Below, piece after piece: positions 63,791 through 64,000 of a stretch of 64,000 nt of DNA. The stretch's first letter is position 1; every line of letters starts with the position of its first letter. Both the position numbers and the translations under genes were made by a program. Under the pieces are notes generated by a model, which had not been told where the DNA came from, ran no database searches, and saw only the letters and a list, made by a program, of their open reading frames with translations. The stretch is from Linum tenue (taxonomy: Eukaryota > Streptophyta > Magnoliopsida > Malpighiales > Linaceae): contig CAMGYJ010000007.1 of assembly GCA_946122785.1 (NCBI GenBank), forward strand, positions 39,457,587-39,521,586, read 5' to 3'.

Positions 63791-64000
63791 TGAGCGCCAC
63801 CCTCCGAGCTTTTGTTAGGCGCCGTGTTTAAGCTTCTCATTTTCCCGACAGTTGCTCTATCAGATTGCTCTAACATACTCGCCCCTTGTTCTTTGTTGCT
63901 TGTTTTTTTTATTAGGTTACCTCCTTCAGGAGACTCCACGTGCCACCTCCTCCTTTGTTTGAACGCGCTCACCAGGTGTTTGTTTGTTTCCCTGCTCGAG
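63791..64000. other. Edge of window, related GGCGCC-poor sequence
   Basis: Continues the same region (GCGCCACCCTCC near 63794) without clear repeat units. No gene is seen before the window ends. Confidence 0.4.

Overview
The window is plant nuclear DNA, probably from a eudicot. It holds two spliced host genes with GT-AG introns in a 64 kb landscape dominated by transposable elements. The genes are a plant-type CDC48C/NVL AAA-ATPase and an HRS1/HHO-family GARP transcription factor. The elements are typical of angiosperm genomes: L1-type LINEs with a C-terminal RNase H, Ty3/gypsy fragments and LTRs, hAT- and Mutator-like non-autonomous elements, and foldbacks. No tRNA, rRNA, CRISPR or organellar gene was recognised. 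The species cannot be named from this sequence.

Layout. 0-2.7 kb: remnants of hAT-like and Mutator-like ends. 2.8-8.6 kb: a full-length L1-type LINE flanked by an identical 11-bp target-site duplication (TSD), with both ORFs broken. It sits beside a decayed membrane-protein gene fragment (8.6-8.9 kb). 9.5-10.4 kb: 3' end of a gypsy element. 10.9-14.6 kb: intact ten-exon CDC48C-like gene (791 codons plus stop) with a telo-box just upstream. 15.5-16.4 kb: complete hAT-like element. 16.5-21.6 kb: gene-poor DNA. 21.6-28.1 kb: composite of a Mutator-like end, a hAT-like piece, gypsy 3' region, LTR and gag-protease fragments, with unusual inverted repeats at the LTR junction. 28.4-33.0 kb: foldback element, a terminal inverted repeat (TIR) element containing a palindromic minisatellite, and a Mutator-like element with a GC-rich insert. 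34-42 kb: small TIR elements, a truncated LINE, and an LTR interrupted by a hAT-like element. 44.7-46.8 kb: five-exon HHO-type gene (403 codons plus stop) with a TATA box. 49.7-51.3 kb: 0.7-kb tandem duplication, one copy carrying a MITE and the other keeping the empty site. 52.8-59.6 kb: LTR relic and a LINE ORF1 split by a hAT-like element. 60-63.8 kb: dense GGCGCC-rich tandem repeats, including a ~186-bp array whose units each carry a hairpin and a 44-nt segment bounded by consensus splice sites.

The two host genes are unrelated in function (ribosome biogenesis, and nitrate/phosphate or flowering regulation) and do not form a pathway. Nothing here looks like a gene cluster or a defence system. 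The most interesting material is structural: datable nested insertions, the splice-site-bearing array, the palindrome array inside a TIR element, and a hairpin scar at an LTR end.
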